The position numbers and the translations under genes are program-made. Below the pieces are notes generated by a model. That model worked only from the letters and a program-made list of their open reading frames with translations, searched no databases and was not told the origin of the DNA. Shown here in pieces: positions 35,079-46,200 of a stretch of 64,000 nucleotides of DNA (position 1 is its first letter; every line of letters starts with the position of its first letter). Origin of the DNA: Anisodus tanguticus (taxonomy: Eukaryota > Streptophyta > Magnoliopsida > Solanales > Solanaceae). The DNA is taken from assembly GCA_034509755.1 (NCBI GenBank), contig CM067550.1:19027001-19091000 (forward strand), in the 5' to 3' direction.

Positions 35079-36613
35079 CCTGCTTTTAACGATTTTCCTA
35101 GATCAACTGTTAAGAGAGATGTATTTAAATTCGCACATGAATATCAACAATATTTACGTTATTCATTATATCATTTTAATGGCAAAGTATCTATCACGTC
35201 TGATATAGGTCGTAGTACTAACGGCCATGATTATTTAACGGTAACTTGTCATTGGATAGATTATAAATGGTCTATGCAAAAATGTATCTTAGCGTATAGA
35301 TATATAGATGATAGGCACACTGGTACTTTTATTGCAGAAAATATTTACCAAGTGTGCCATTATTATGGAATAACCGATAAAATTATGACTATGACATTAG
35401 ATAACGCTTCTTCTAACAATTACGCTATTACAATTTTAAAAAATTGTTTAACTCCATCTTTTTCAGATCATTTTCATATAAAATGTGTGTGCCATATATA
35501 TAACTTAATTGTAAATGATGGTCTATCACTTTTTGAAGACATTCTTAGTAAAATACAATTTGCTATAAATTTTATTTTTAAAAGTAATAGAGTACAACGA
35601 AGAAAAGAATATAAAAAAACTTGTCACGATTGTGGACTACCTTATAGAAAAATTCCACAAGAAGTATCCACTAGGTGGAATTCTTTATACGAGCAACTAC
35701 TTGTTGCTTATGACTATAGAAAACCTATAACTTTATTTTTTAACTCTCATAATCAAAATCCAGCTGATATGATTGTAGTTAGTGATTGGGTAAAAATTTC
35801 CGAACTTATTGTATTTTTAGAGAAAAATTTTCAAGCAACAAAAGAATTTTCCGGTACATATTATCCTACTATTTCAACTATATTATTTTATATAACTCTA
35901 ATATTTTTATTACTTAGTGAATATATGGAAAAAACAGCTTATATGGCAGCTATTAAAAAAATGTTTATCAAAATAAAAAAATATTGTATTCATATTCCCA
36001 CTATTTATATTATTGGTGATGTATTAAATCCGACTATTAAAATAGACGGTACTAAATCACTTATTGAAACTATTTACGATTGTATAGAAGTAATACCACC
36101 TCCAAGTCCAAAAAATCTAAATCACCCACCACCTATTGAACAAACTAAAGAAGAAGTGTCGTCTAACGTAGAAGACCAATGCAGAAAAATATATAGGTTT
36201 TACCAACAAGAAAATGTTAGTAACTTACCGGCTTCCATACCATCTTCTTCATGTTCAACACAACATCACAAAAGACATGTTGTTTCTACGGCTATTATTA
36301 AAAGCCTCAGAAATAGAATGTGCGGTCGTACCGCTACTAACCAAATTAGCGAGTTGGATATTTTTGTTTTGCAGGGTTCTGTACCGTATCAAGAAGTTAT
36401 CAATGAAGATGGACATGAAGACTTTTGAAATCTTTGGAGGGGAATAAGAAGACCTTTCTGACACTTTCATTGATGGCCCGAGATGTTTTGAACATTCAAG
36501 CGTCATCAACTACGTCTGAAAGCGCTTTTTCTGTTGGCAGATATCAAATAGGAGACCAGAGACACTCATTACCCGGAGACAGCTTGGAAATTGCAGTATT
36601 ATTTAGAGATTGA
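34313..36613 (+). pseudogene. hAT transposase (BED zinc finger, RNase H-like, dimerisation domain)
   Basis: From ATG 34313 the start has two near-identical Gly/Lys/Ser repeats (KGKGASSSRGNQG), then TAG at 34454, an acidic stretch, and a BED finger near 34670-34830 (CKICKN, then HVVSAH). The catalytic RNase H-like region follows (SDIGRSTNGHDYL, TLDNASSNNYAI, VSTRWNSLYEQL), then an insertion domain near 35930-36090, and the C-terminal hAT dimerisation domain with LNIQASSTTSESAFSVGRY at 36490-36540. A TA-dinucleotide array at 35046-35076 moves the frame by one. A second frame change near 36422 returns to the original frame. The enzyme would cut and move the element in the nucleus. This copy cannot make it without those errors. 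Confidence 0.85.
35046..35076. repeat. TA microsatellite inside transposase
   Basis: An uninterrupted TA run between conserved parts of the transposase. The second hAT copy has tagagaaacatataatcatg at the same place (58221-58240), so the array arose or grew in this copy. Confidence 0.85.
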
Positions 36614-37182
36614 ATATGAGCGAAGCGGAGAAGATGCGGTCAACCGGAGATCAACGAAGAAGAAGACGAAAACTACAACAAAATCTTATCTGAAGGTGGT
36701 GGAAGCGACATGGATCAATTTGACCAACAAATACCAATTCCAACCGAAGAACCACAGGAAATTATCAAGCAATTAGAACAGGTTTTTTTGAGAATGTAAT
36801 TTTTTTTAATTGCAATTTTATTATGTAATTTGCAACTTTTGGACAATACCACAAAGTTGCAATTTAGACAATTGTATTTGTATTACAAAAAAATCATGTC
36901 TATTAAATAATATAAGAGGCACAAAAACAGCCTTGAGATGTTTTTATTACACTATCTTGTCTTGTTTATTGAGTTTTTTTTATACATATATTATTAAAAA
37001 AGAAAAGGAAAACCCGTTGAACCCGCTCTGATCCCGATCCCGTCGGGATCGGGATCGGGATGGGACTGGAGCAAGTCCCGCCAAAGCCGACCCCGCTAGA
37101 GCCCGCCAGACCCGACCCCGCCCCCTTCGCCCGTCCCGCCCCGACCCCGCCAGACCCGAGCTTGGCCCACTGGCCAGCTCTA

Positions 37183-37620
37183 TTCGAAACCCATTGGAAA
37201 GGGCAGTGCAAGATAAATCATACAAAAATGATCGAATCTTCGGACGCCTCGAAAAAGATACGAGCTGCTCGAAAATGATCAAAGTAGTTGAATAGGAGGA
37301 TCACTATGACTATAGCCCTTGTTAAGTTTACCAAAGACGAAAATGATTTATTTTATATTATGGATGATTGGTTACATCGCATTGAGAATTGACTCGTCGG
37401 ATTAACCACTTAGACGGAGAGTTCCCCGTATTCGCAGTCATCCGACCTCGAATAGGAAGGGGCAACGCTCTGGATCCTCCCTGCTTGCAGAAATGAATGG
37501 ATCAGAAAGGGTCTTGGTTCTGTATTTCCGGGCGAAGGGTGAAGGCCATAAGAGAAGATTGCCCTACAGGTAAGGAAGAGGGGAAAAGGTGTTGTCATCT
37601 ATCTCGACCAGTTTCCCGAG
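37183..37620 (+). other. Organelle-like DNA, right part, with psbD start
   Basis: Continues the organelle-like segment after the hAT element (the 8-bp duplication is part of it). Contains the 5' UTR and first codons of plastid psbD at 37280-37380, then unrelated balanced-composition sequence to about 37620, where the copia LTR resumes. Confidence 0.55.
37306..37392 (+). pseudogene. psbD: Plastid psbD 5' fragment
   Basis: ATG at 37306 opens a frame reading MTIALVKFTKDENDLFYIM and then DDWLHR. This is the start of the photosystem II D2 protein with a few changes. It is preceded by the plastid-type leader with Shine-Dalgarno-like AGGAGG at 37295-37300. Homology ends at about codon 25 and a TGA follows at 37390. 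In plastids D2 is a thylakoid membrane core subunit; here it is a non-functional nuclear copy, possibly acquired by way of mitochondrial DNA since its neighbours look mitochondrial. Confidence 0.85.
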
Positions 37621-37749
37621 GCGTCAGTACCATTCAAGTCTTATGTTTACGATTTTAAATTACCCTATAGTAAAACAGTTCTACGTTTGTTGGATTTGAA
37701 ATAAGTTTTTAATATCCGTTGCGTACAACAAACCAACAAAAACACTTCA
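37621..37749 (+). repeat. 5' LTR of copia element 4, last part
   Basis: Matches 46585-46705 (ttcaagtcttatgtttacga and onwards), ends in CTTCA, and is followed by the primer site. Confidence 0.85.
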
Positions 37750-37750
37750 G

Positions 37751-37763
37751 TGGTATCAGAGCC
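37751..37763 (+). other. Primer binding site of copia element 4
   Basis: TGGTATCAGAGCC, the canonical tRNA-Met site, one base after the LTR. Confidence 0.9.
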
Positions 37764-37999
37764 AGGGTTGTTTTGTATGGTTATAAGGTAATTAGTTAAT
37801 AATAATGAGTTAAAACTAGATTAGAAATTGATTAATTATTTTAAGGTTTAATAAATCCTAAAAGTCTTGAACGAATAAGTTGCTTCCATGTTATCAGCCT
37901 AAATTATCACCTACGCTAAACTCGAGGAAGTCATTCTGTCCTAACTCTTCTAAGCCAAGTGCGGTTACCGGTTCATTGCGAACATGGTGCAGGGCGAAG

Positions 38000-38830
38000 A
38001 ACAAGTAGGGATGGATGATGGTCGACATGTGTGTTATTGATAATGGTAGGTGATAATAATGGATCTGTGTTCCAGGCTCTGAATGGGATTTAGAGTTTGG
38101 AAATATTTGATGATCACTACTTGCAGCCCAAAAATGAATACTTTGAACAGGGAGCCTGTAGTTTTCACTACTTGCAGCCCAATTTTTATTACCATGAAAA
38201 AGATTACGACAAAGAAAAAGATCTGGTGAAAAAACAACTCAGCCAGAAGAGAGATATTGTCAAAAAGAGACACCTGGAAAGCAGAAGACATTATCAGAAG
38301 AAAACATATCAAAAGAGACACCTGGAAAAGATCAAAGGAAGAAGACAAACAACTTTTGAAAAGCAGCAGACAAATTGTAGCACTTTAGACTTTTGAAAAA
38401 GTGATTATTGTTTACTTTATGACTTTTGAAAAGCAACTACTATTTACTTTACGACTTTAGAAAAAGAATTATCAGCCGAGGTCATCTATATAAGGAGCTT
38501 CTTGTAACCTGATTACACATTCGAAAACTTTCTATACAATTCCTTACTTGAGAATCTCTATGCCTAGCTAAACTCCCTCTCTAGTCTATAATCAAGATCA
38601 ATGATAATATCATAATACCAGAGAGAAGAACACTTTGAAAGATTATAATTATAACCATATCAGTCTATAAACCTGCACCTTAGCAAGAATTTTTAGAGGA
38701 TATTCTGTTGAGAACTCCCAGGCACCTAAGCTAATCATCTTGTATATTCGTGGAAGAAGAAGGGAAGCAGAGCCAAGGGTAAGGTCGAGATCTTCGGTGA
38801 TCTGAAATTCTGATTAAGAGGTATGGTTTC
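38000..38830 (+). other. Pararetrovirus-like promoter and leader segment, uncertain
   Basis: A Lys/Arg/Gln-rich open stretch (38097-38396) ends just before a region with repeated acttttgaaaa and tttactttatgact motifs. A strong TATA box (TATATAA, 38487-38493) and a long leader follow. This layout is like the intergenic region of endogenous plant pararetroviruses (Caulimoviridae). Two direct copies of tcactacttgcagccca lie at 38114 and 38165. No RT, coat or movement protein is seen here, so the assignment rests on promoter style alone. It could instead be ordinary copia leader sequence. Confidence 0.3.
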
Positions 38831-40425
38831 TAGACTATGTGTTTTAAATTATGATCTTGATAAATGTTAATCTTTGCAATTATGATGTTTATACTGATTA
38901 AAGATTATAGACTTTTATTTAAAAAATGAAATTTGAGTTGATACTACGCACTTCCTTACTACATGCTTATTATTTGATAAACTCTGATGAAACTTTATCA
39001 ATCTACCATCTATATTCCTACACTCTTCAAGGTTATTAGATGATGAAAAGATCCGTGAGAAAATTGCCGCGGCGCCGGACCTCCAGCAAAAAAAATAATC
39101 CAGAAATCAGAAACTGAAATTTGAGAATATTCAGATTCTGAATCTGAAGTTTTGAAAGTTTCAGAATCAGAGATTTAAACTCTTAAAATTAAGCAGATTT
39201 AGTCCTTTGGGCAAAATCTGGAATTAAAATAAGCTTTTTGAAAAATAGTTTTTGTCCTTGGGGCCAAATCTGAATTGTTTAAATTCTGGAAATCGCAATC
39301 AAGTCACTGAAAATCTGAAAATATATTTTCTGAAATTAATTGGGTTTTATGGAATTTTTAAAAGTATTTTAAAACTGAAAATTAGTTTTCAAGGGTAAAT
39401 CTGTAAATTTAGAAACTTCTGAATATTGCACAAAACCCTTGATTGGCTTTGAATTTCATAAATTGTTAAGGGACTGTTTGGATAGGCAGAAAATTCTGAA
39501 AGTTTGAAATTAGATTTAAAATAATTAATCAATTAAAAGTTTAACACGTGATTATTATTAAATAGTATATTATTGGATAATATACTAATTGTATGCTAAG
39601 TGTTTAAATGCTTTCATTTAATAATTAGCATAGTGTCCGCTATAACTGTCTGGGCAGGCGGCGCCCAGTATTTGATTAAACCATCTTATATCATGCCTAT
39701 TGAGTTGACGGTTCTCAACTATATGTGTTTTTAGAAATTGCATGATTAAATGTCGTATTGGATATGACGTAAAATTTTGTTGATCTTGGTTAATATTCCG
39801 AAACTAAAATGTTCCCCAAATTTTTAAATACAAGTCTAAATTAAAATGCGTCATCCATTATAATTGTTAGAGTGCAAAATCCTTTTCGGTGATATGAGTA
39901 TTTATGCCAAAGCATTTGCTATAAGTCTACGAGAACCCAGACTCTTTCATAGATGTGTTTTAAATGTAAAGGTAAACGCTAAACTTTTGTGGGTATTTAC
40001 ACCAAAGTGTTTGCTCACAAAGGCCAAATTTACTTAGATACATAAACACAGTCGTGTAATGGGGTTGACTTTCTTAGTCAATCTTGGTGCCAAAGTGTCG
40101 GACTAATCTAAGAACGCAAGATTAAATATAATATTTGATCAACCAAGAGTTGCAAATAAGTTTTGCAATTGGTTTAGAACCTACCAAGATGTGTTATTAA
40201 AATTATCAGCCAAAGCAAACACGGAGATAGCATAGGCTTGGATATTGACTCATTATGACCTTAATTAATATAGGTCTGTATTCTACCATGAGGTCGTAGA
40301 AGTATGTTAAGTTAGTGGGAGCTAATTAAACAAAAGACCATGTTGTTAGCCTAAACGAATGTGTATAATAGAAAATAAATTTTGAGTTTGATTTCCAGTC
40401 TATCTAATTCTTCATATTATCAAAG
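38831..40425. other. Long untranslated leader of copia element 4
   Basis: No gene. Contains repeated phrases such as attttacaccaaagtgtttg-like units (near 39900 and 40000) and runs of ctgaaa/tctgaa in 39090-39400. It lies between the primer site and gag and is unusually long for a copia leader, which suggests added sequence. Confidence 0.4.
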
Positions 40426-41275
40426 ATGTCGAGCTTATCATTGAAAATGTTGATTGAAATGAACAAATTTACTGGACCTAACTACCTTGACTGGCTAAGA
40501 AATTTACAAATAGTGTTGAGACAAGAGAAATTAGAATACGTGTTGGACACGGTGTTCCCAACAGTCCCTGCGACAGACTCTGCTGAATATGCCTCTTTTG
40601 ATAAGGATGCTTACCAAAAACACCTAGATGATGCCACTTCAGCACAGTGCGTGATGTTGTCTTCCATGTCTATGGAACTTCAGAGACAATATGAGAACAT
40701 GGGTCCCAATGAGATGCTCGAACACTTGAAGAGTCTCTATGACTCACAATCCCAGACTATGGAATATGAGATACTGATAGAACTTTTTAAGTGTAAGCTC
40801 AATGAACGGGGCCAGGTCTCGCAGCATGTGTTGAAGATGATAGGGCTGATAGAGAGACTTGCTTCAATTGGAACAGAGCTGCAAAAGAATGTCGCTACCA
40901 CCCTTATCCTGAACTCTCTCCCTCGTTCATTTGAAAACTTCATAGTGAATTACAATATGAATAGAACGAAGGTGAATCTGCCAGAGCTGCACAACATGCT
41001 CAAGACCTTTGAGTCTTCCACTTCCAAAGGCAAAGTTGTGCTCATGGAGAGCTCTACTAGCCGATCCAAGCCTAAAGGTAAGGAATGACATAAGAAGAAG
41101 GGCAAAGCAGTCGCTACGCCCTCAGCTATGAAGCCTAAGGGAGGTGTGAAGAAGAAAAATGTGAATTCGGCTAAGGATGTATGCCTCAACTGTAATAAGA
41201 ATGGGTATTGGAAGAAGGACTGCACTGCACCAGGAGGAGGAAAAGCACCAGGTGTTTCTACCTCTGGTGGATAAG
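40426..41275 (+). pseudogene. Copia element 4 gag
   Basis: ATG 40426 opens a 220-aa frame with NKFTGPNYLDWLRNLQIVL and LYDSQSQTMEYEILIELF, a typical plant copia gag (UBN2/gag-polypeptide type). TGA stops it at 41086. The same frame then continues with a Lys-rich stretch and a zinc knuckle CLNCNKNGYWKKDC near 41180, where the expected His is Tyr. It ends in TAA at about 41274. The protein would form the particle and bind RNA; the knuckle change and stop would impair that. Confidence 0.8.
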
Positions 41276-41279
41276 GTAT

Positions 41280-44200
41280 GTACGTCATTGAAATAAATAT
41301 GTCTATAAATAACTCCCATTCCTGGGTATTGGATACCGCTTGTGGCTCACACATTTGTACCAATGTGCAGGGGTTAACTGACAGCATGAAGGTTGGACCA
41401 AGAGAGGTGGACCTACGCGTTGGAAATGGAGCACGAGTGGATGCTGAGCGCGTAGGAACTTATAGATTAAATTTACCTTCTGGCTATTGTCTAGTGTTAA
41501 ATAATTGTTACTATGTACCCTCGTTAACAGGGAATATCATTTCTATCCTTGTTTTGGACATGAGGGTTTTTCCTCATATATTTATAATGGCAGACAAGTA
41601 CTATCTTTTGATAATGTTATATATGGAACTGCTCCTCTTGTGGATGGATTATATACACTAAACTGTAGTCGATAAATATTCAATGTACAAAATAAACGAG
41701 CTAAGATAAGTAATAGAAACTCTACCTACCTATGGCATTACAGACTTGGTCATATCAACAAATCAAGGATAGCAAGGTTGAGGAAGTTAGACTACATCTA
41801 ACCATTTAACTTGGAGTCTTATGGTAACTGCGAATATTGCTTGAGAAGAAAGATGACTAATAAGCCACTTTCTGGGAAAGGTGTGCGAGCCAAGGAGGTG
41901 CTTGAGTTAGTCCATATTGATGTATATGGGCCATTTTCGACTCAAGCTAAAAGAGGTTTCCCATAATTCATCACTTTTACTGACGACTTCACAAGGTATG
42001 GATATGTGTATCTTATGAGACATAAATCCGAGGCTTTTGAGAAGTTCAAAGAGTACAAGTAGGAAGTAGAGAAGTAACTTGCAACAAGTATCAAGACCCT
42101 TCGATCGTATCGATGAGGTGAATACTTGAGCAAGGATTTTCTAGATTACTTAAAGCTAAATGGATTCCAATCAGAGTAGACACCTCCTGGAACACCACAG
42201 ATGAATGTCGTTGCCGAAAGGAAAAACCGAACCTTATTGGATATGGTTCGATCCATGATGAGCTTCTCAGCTCTACCGACATACCTTTGGGGACATGCTA
42301 TACAAACCTCAATATATGTTCTGAACAGGGTTCCTTCCAAGTCAGTAGAAAAGATACCCTATGAGATATGGTGTGGCAAGAAGCCATCTCTTAAACATAT
42401 GAGACCTTGGGGGTGCCCTACATATGTAAAGAAGATGCTCACTGACAAGTTGGAATCCAAAAGTGAGAAATGTTACTTCGTGGGGTATCCAAAGGAAACT
42501 AAAGTAAGGTAATTGTTTCCAGGAACGCAACTTTCCTTGAAGAAGAATATGTCTACAAGGAACATAGTTTCACAGAGATAGAACTTGAAGAAATTCAAGA
42601 ACTGCAAGATAACATAGATGTTGAATCCTTGCCGAATGACCAAGGCAAGAATTCAGTGGGAGTATTTAGCGAAGATTAGGTACTTCAAGCACACCCTTCG
42701 GCCAGTGGGAGTGTTACGAGGAACAATGCAGAAATGCAAGATCCTCATACACAGCCTTTGGGAGTAGATGCAATGGTTGCACCTCCTCCCATTCAGGAAA
42801 TACATGAAAATGATATTCCTGAAAGCTCTCAAGTTAGTGGATTATCCAACACACAATAACCCTCTCACAGTAAGAACATACCAAGCACTGAACTGCAAAA
42901 TAATCAACTCCGTAGGTCCACTAGGACTCATCGTCCTCCTGAAAAACTAAATCTACTTGCGGAAACACACAGTGAGATAGATATTCCCGATAACGATGAG
43001 CCTACAACCTATAGCGAAGCAATGTTGGACATTGATTCGAAGAGATGGCAAGAAGCCATGAAATCCGAGATGAAATCTATGAACATCAATCAAGTGTGGA
43101 ACTTGGTTGATTTGCCAGCTAAGGTTAAACCCATATGATGCAAATGGGTCTTCAAGAAGAAGATCAATGCATTTAGAAATGTACAGACTTATAAAGTAAG
43201 GTTGGTGGCTAAAGGTTATAATCAACTGCCTGGGGTCGATTATGATGAAGCTTTTTCACTTGTTGCTAAGATTAAGTCCATTCAGATTTTGCTTGTAATA
43301 GATGCATATTATGACTATGACATTTGGCATATGGACGTCAAAATCGCTTTCCTCAATGGTAATCTAGTTGAGGAGGTGTATATGAAACAACCTGAGGGTT
43401 TTTCGCTTGAGTCCAAACCAAATGTTGTATGCAAGCTACAAAAGTCCATTTATGGGCTTAAGCAAACCTCGAGGAGTTGGAACATTTATTTTGACAAGGC
43501 TATCAAGTCATTTGATTTCGTCAGAAGTAAAGAGGATCCCTGTGTTTATAGTAAACGCAAGGATGAGAGTATTGCCTTTATTATTATATATGTAGATGAC
43601 ATATTGATAATGAGAGATAATAAGACTCTCTTGCAGTCAGTCAAGGAGTGGTTGTCCAGTACCTTCATGATGAAGGATTTAGGTAAAGCCTGCTACATTC
43701 TGAGAATTAGGATCTATAGAGATAGACCTAATAGATTGTTGGGGCTGTCACAGTCAGTCTACATAGACAAAGTGCTTAGACGTTTTTCTATGGAAAATTC
43801 ATAGAAAGGCGGTCTACCTATGGGACAAGGCATCAAGTTATCTAAGAAGGTCATTCCTTCTAATACTATAGAACTTGAACGCATGAAGAGGATCCCATAT
43901 GCTTCGACTATAGGATCGATCATGTATGTCATGACCTGTACTAGGCTAGATGTGGCATTTGCACTTAGTATGACTTGCAAATTCCAGCAGAATCTTGGGA
44001 ACGAACACTGGAAAGCAGTCAAGAGTATTCTTAAGTATCTTAGATGAACTAAAAATTACTTCTTAGTCTATGGTAAGGAAGAAAAGCTAGCTGCTACTGG
44101 GTACACTGATGCTAGCTTCTAGACGGATCTTGATGACTTCAAATCTCAGTCTGGGTACACGTTCATTTTCAATAGTGGAGCAGTGAGCTGGAAAAGTTCC

Positions 44201-44560
44201 AAACAACCTACAACTGCTGATTCGGCAACAAAAGCTGAGTACATTACTGGATCGGAAGTTGGTAAAGAAGTTGTCGTGGTTTCTGAGTTCCTGAATGAAC
44301 TAAGGGTAGTTCTGAGTGCCAGTTGTCCAATAACTATTTATTGTGACAACACTAGTGCGATTGCATAGGCTAAGGAACCAAGATCAACAAACAGAAACTA
44401 CCACATACTCAGGGAGATGGTGGAAACTGAAGAGATTAGATTAGACTATGTTCCCACAGACGATAATCTAGCTGACCCATTCACTAAACCATTAAGCTTA
44501 GTCAAGCATAATGGTCATTTTGAGAATATGTGCATTAGATATGTTAAAGATTGGCTCTAG
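41280..44560 (+). pseudogene. Copia element 4 pol
   Basis: The protease site near 41320 reads LDTACGSHIC where the family has DTG or DSG. GAG-pre-integrase and integrase lie at 41700-42520 with stops (near 42061, 42113 and others), including NVVAERKNRTLLDMVRSMM near 42205. RT at 43020-43800 has HMDVKIAFLNGNLVEEVY, SIYGLKQTSRSWN and IIYVDDILIM near 43580. RNase H at 44183-44550 has YCDNTSAIA and DPFTKPLSLVKHNGHF. The stop at 44558 is followed by aagtgtgagattg, the family's usual polypurine-like junction. Stop codons are many, so it is inactive. Confidence 0.85.
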
Positions 44561-45794
44561 GCCAAGTGTGAGATTGAAAGTATATGTATGTCCTAGAGAC
44601 AATCTGTATTAAGACAAATGTACTTTATACACATTCGTATTATTATTAATGGAGATTAATATTTTGGCATTTGCAATTATTAAATTATTAGTTGATTGTT
44701 TATAATATGCATCCATAGAGGTTACGTTGTTATTAATAATGTGAGATATTAATATTATAACGTAACTCTTAAAATAGCCTCGACTAATGATCATCGAGAA
44801 TGGGATATCGATGATATGTGATAAGTCGACTTATGGTCTGCATCACATCCTTAGAGAGTGTAGTATGTCTCACCTGCTATGAGTAATGACTACTCGTGAT
44901 GGACACATGAATACTTTGGAAGTATTGGTATACCCTGCTGATATACTGTTTGTTATACTTGTCTAAAGTATGATCAGTGTGTGGAAGATAGAAGTCCTTA
45001 TACTTGAGGTCAATGCGCACCTTGTCTAAGTAATATACTTTGATCATGTCCTAAGCTCAAATGCCTTATAGGTTGAGATATGGCTTGTATTGGATACATT
45101 ACGATGTGGATTAAAGGTGGTAGTTGATCCAAGATTAGGATTCATTCCTCGAAGGTATATTCGAGAGAACACTCAACTTCTCAGTGATATTAGGTTGACT
45201 AAGTCGTTGGCCAACGCAATAAACATATTTAGAATATGGTCTAGTTGTCAACTAATATAGATGAGATGCAATGATTAAGTCATTTGGATAGACACTTGAC
45301 AAATCCAAAGCTTGATCGGGTGTGTCGTGAATGAAAGGATTTTATCTTACCACATAGAGGTTAAGTTTACTGGATTCGTGTAAACGTACTTCACATATTG
45401 AGTTCGTCTTGCGGCACCGTCTAGGAGTTTTGCGTAGACCTTAATTTGATTAATGTCAATATGTGAAGGCATGTAGGGCCGTACTATGTCGATTGTCTTT
45501 TAGATCTAAGGATGTATTAAGAGAGTATTAAATATTCGATTTAAAATCGAGATATTTAAATGAATAATGATTGTATTAATTAAGTCAAAATTGGATTTTG
45601 TATTTAATTAAGAATGTGCGGAAAATAAAAATATGAAAGAAACAAGCGTTTCCATGACTCTACCACCCAGTCAATTCTGTGAGATCATCGATCTCATACC
45701 AAATCCCATCAATCGAATCACTTTTTCAAGAAATACGAGACATTTAAGTTATACAAGTAAAGAGATCTAATCATTGATAAGAAAAAGAAAAAAC

Positions 45795-45858
45795 AAACCT
45801 CCACGCTATTTAGCACGAGATTTTGAGTCTCGCGTGTCTACCATTTCACCACCAAGGC
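45795..45858 (-). pseudogene. trnL-CAA: Plastid tRNA-Leu(CAA) fragment
   Basis: On the minus strand the sequence begins GCCTTGGTGGTGAAATGG and includes the anticodon region GACTCAAAATC, matching plastid trnL-CAA for about 64 of its roughly 81 bases with one visible change (ctattt for ctcttt). The 3' acceptor half is missing, so it cannot form a tRNA. The next 25 bases on the plus strand also match the plastid flank. In plastids this gene lies in the inverted repeat near ycf2 and ndhB. Confidence 0.85.
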
Positions 45859-46200
45859 ATCTTGAAAGTGAATCGTATTCCATATTTTTATTTGATGAAG
45901 ATAGTCTAAATTCCAGTGTTACATCGTATACAAATGCGAGTCAATCCACGACAACAATTACAGATTTAAGCCTTCAATCGTCCGATACTCAGGGTTCTTC
46001 TAGTGGTATTTTTAGGAATCATCCGGGTCTTAATCCTGTCAGTAAACGTAGAACCTCGTGAACCGGGCATACTATTGAAGAACCTTAAGTGAACTTTTCT
46101 TCTCTTATGACATTTCTACTCAGCTTAACAGGAGAATTCCTTCTGTACTTACAAGAATGATACTTAGAGAGAAGAATCTCTTGACTTAGGAGCACCTGAA
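45859..46200 (+). other. Possible organelle-derived stretch of unknown identity
   Basis: Follows the trnL fragment. One plus-strand frame stays open from 45774 to 46061 across the trnL piece and beyond, Ser/Thr-rich in its second half, but I recognise no protein. Base composition is intermediate. Confidence 0.25.

Larger units (their letters stand above)
33631..37182 (+). mobile_element. hAT transposon, 3.55 kb, nearly complete
   Basis: Terminal inverted repeats read TACGGCTGGCCAGTGGACC at the left and, on the other strand, TAGAGCTGGCCAGTGGGCC at the right. The 8-bp duplication TTCGAAAC is perfect. Both ends carry GC-rich subterminal arrays of cccgacccg and cccgccccg type (33660-33850 and 37020-37160). 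A broken transposase gene fills the middle. A 14-base C run at 33833-33846 lies in the left subterminal region. Confidence 0.92.
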
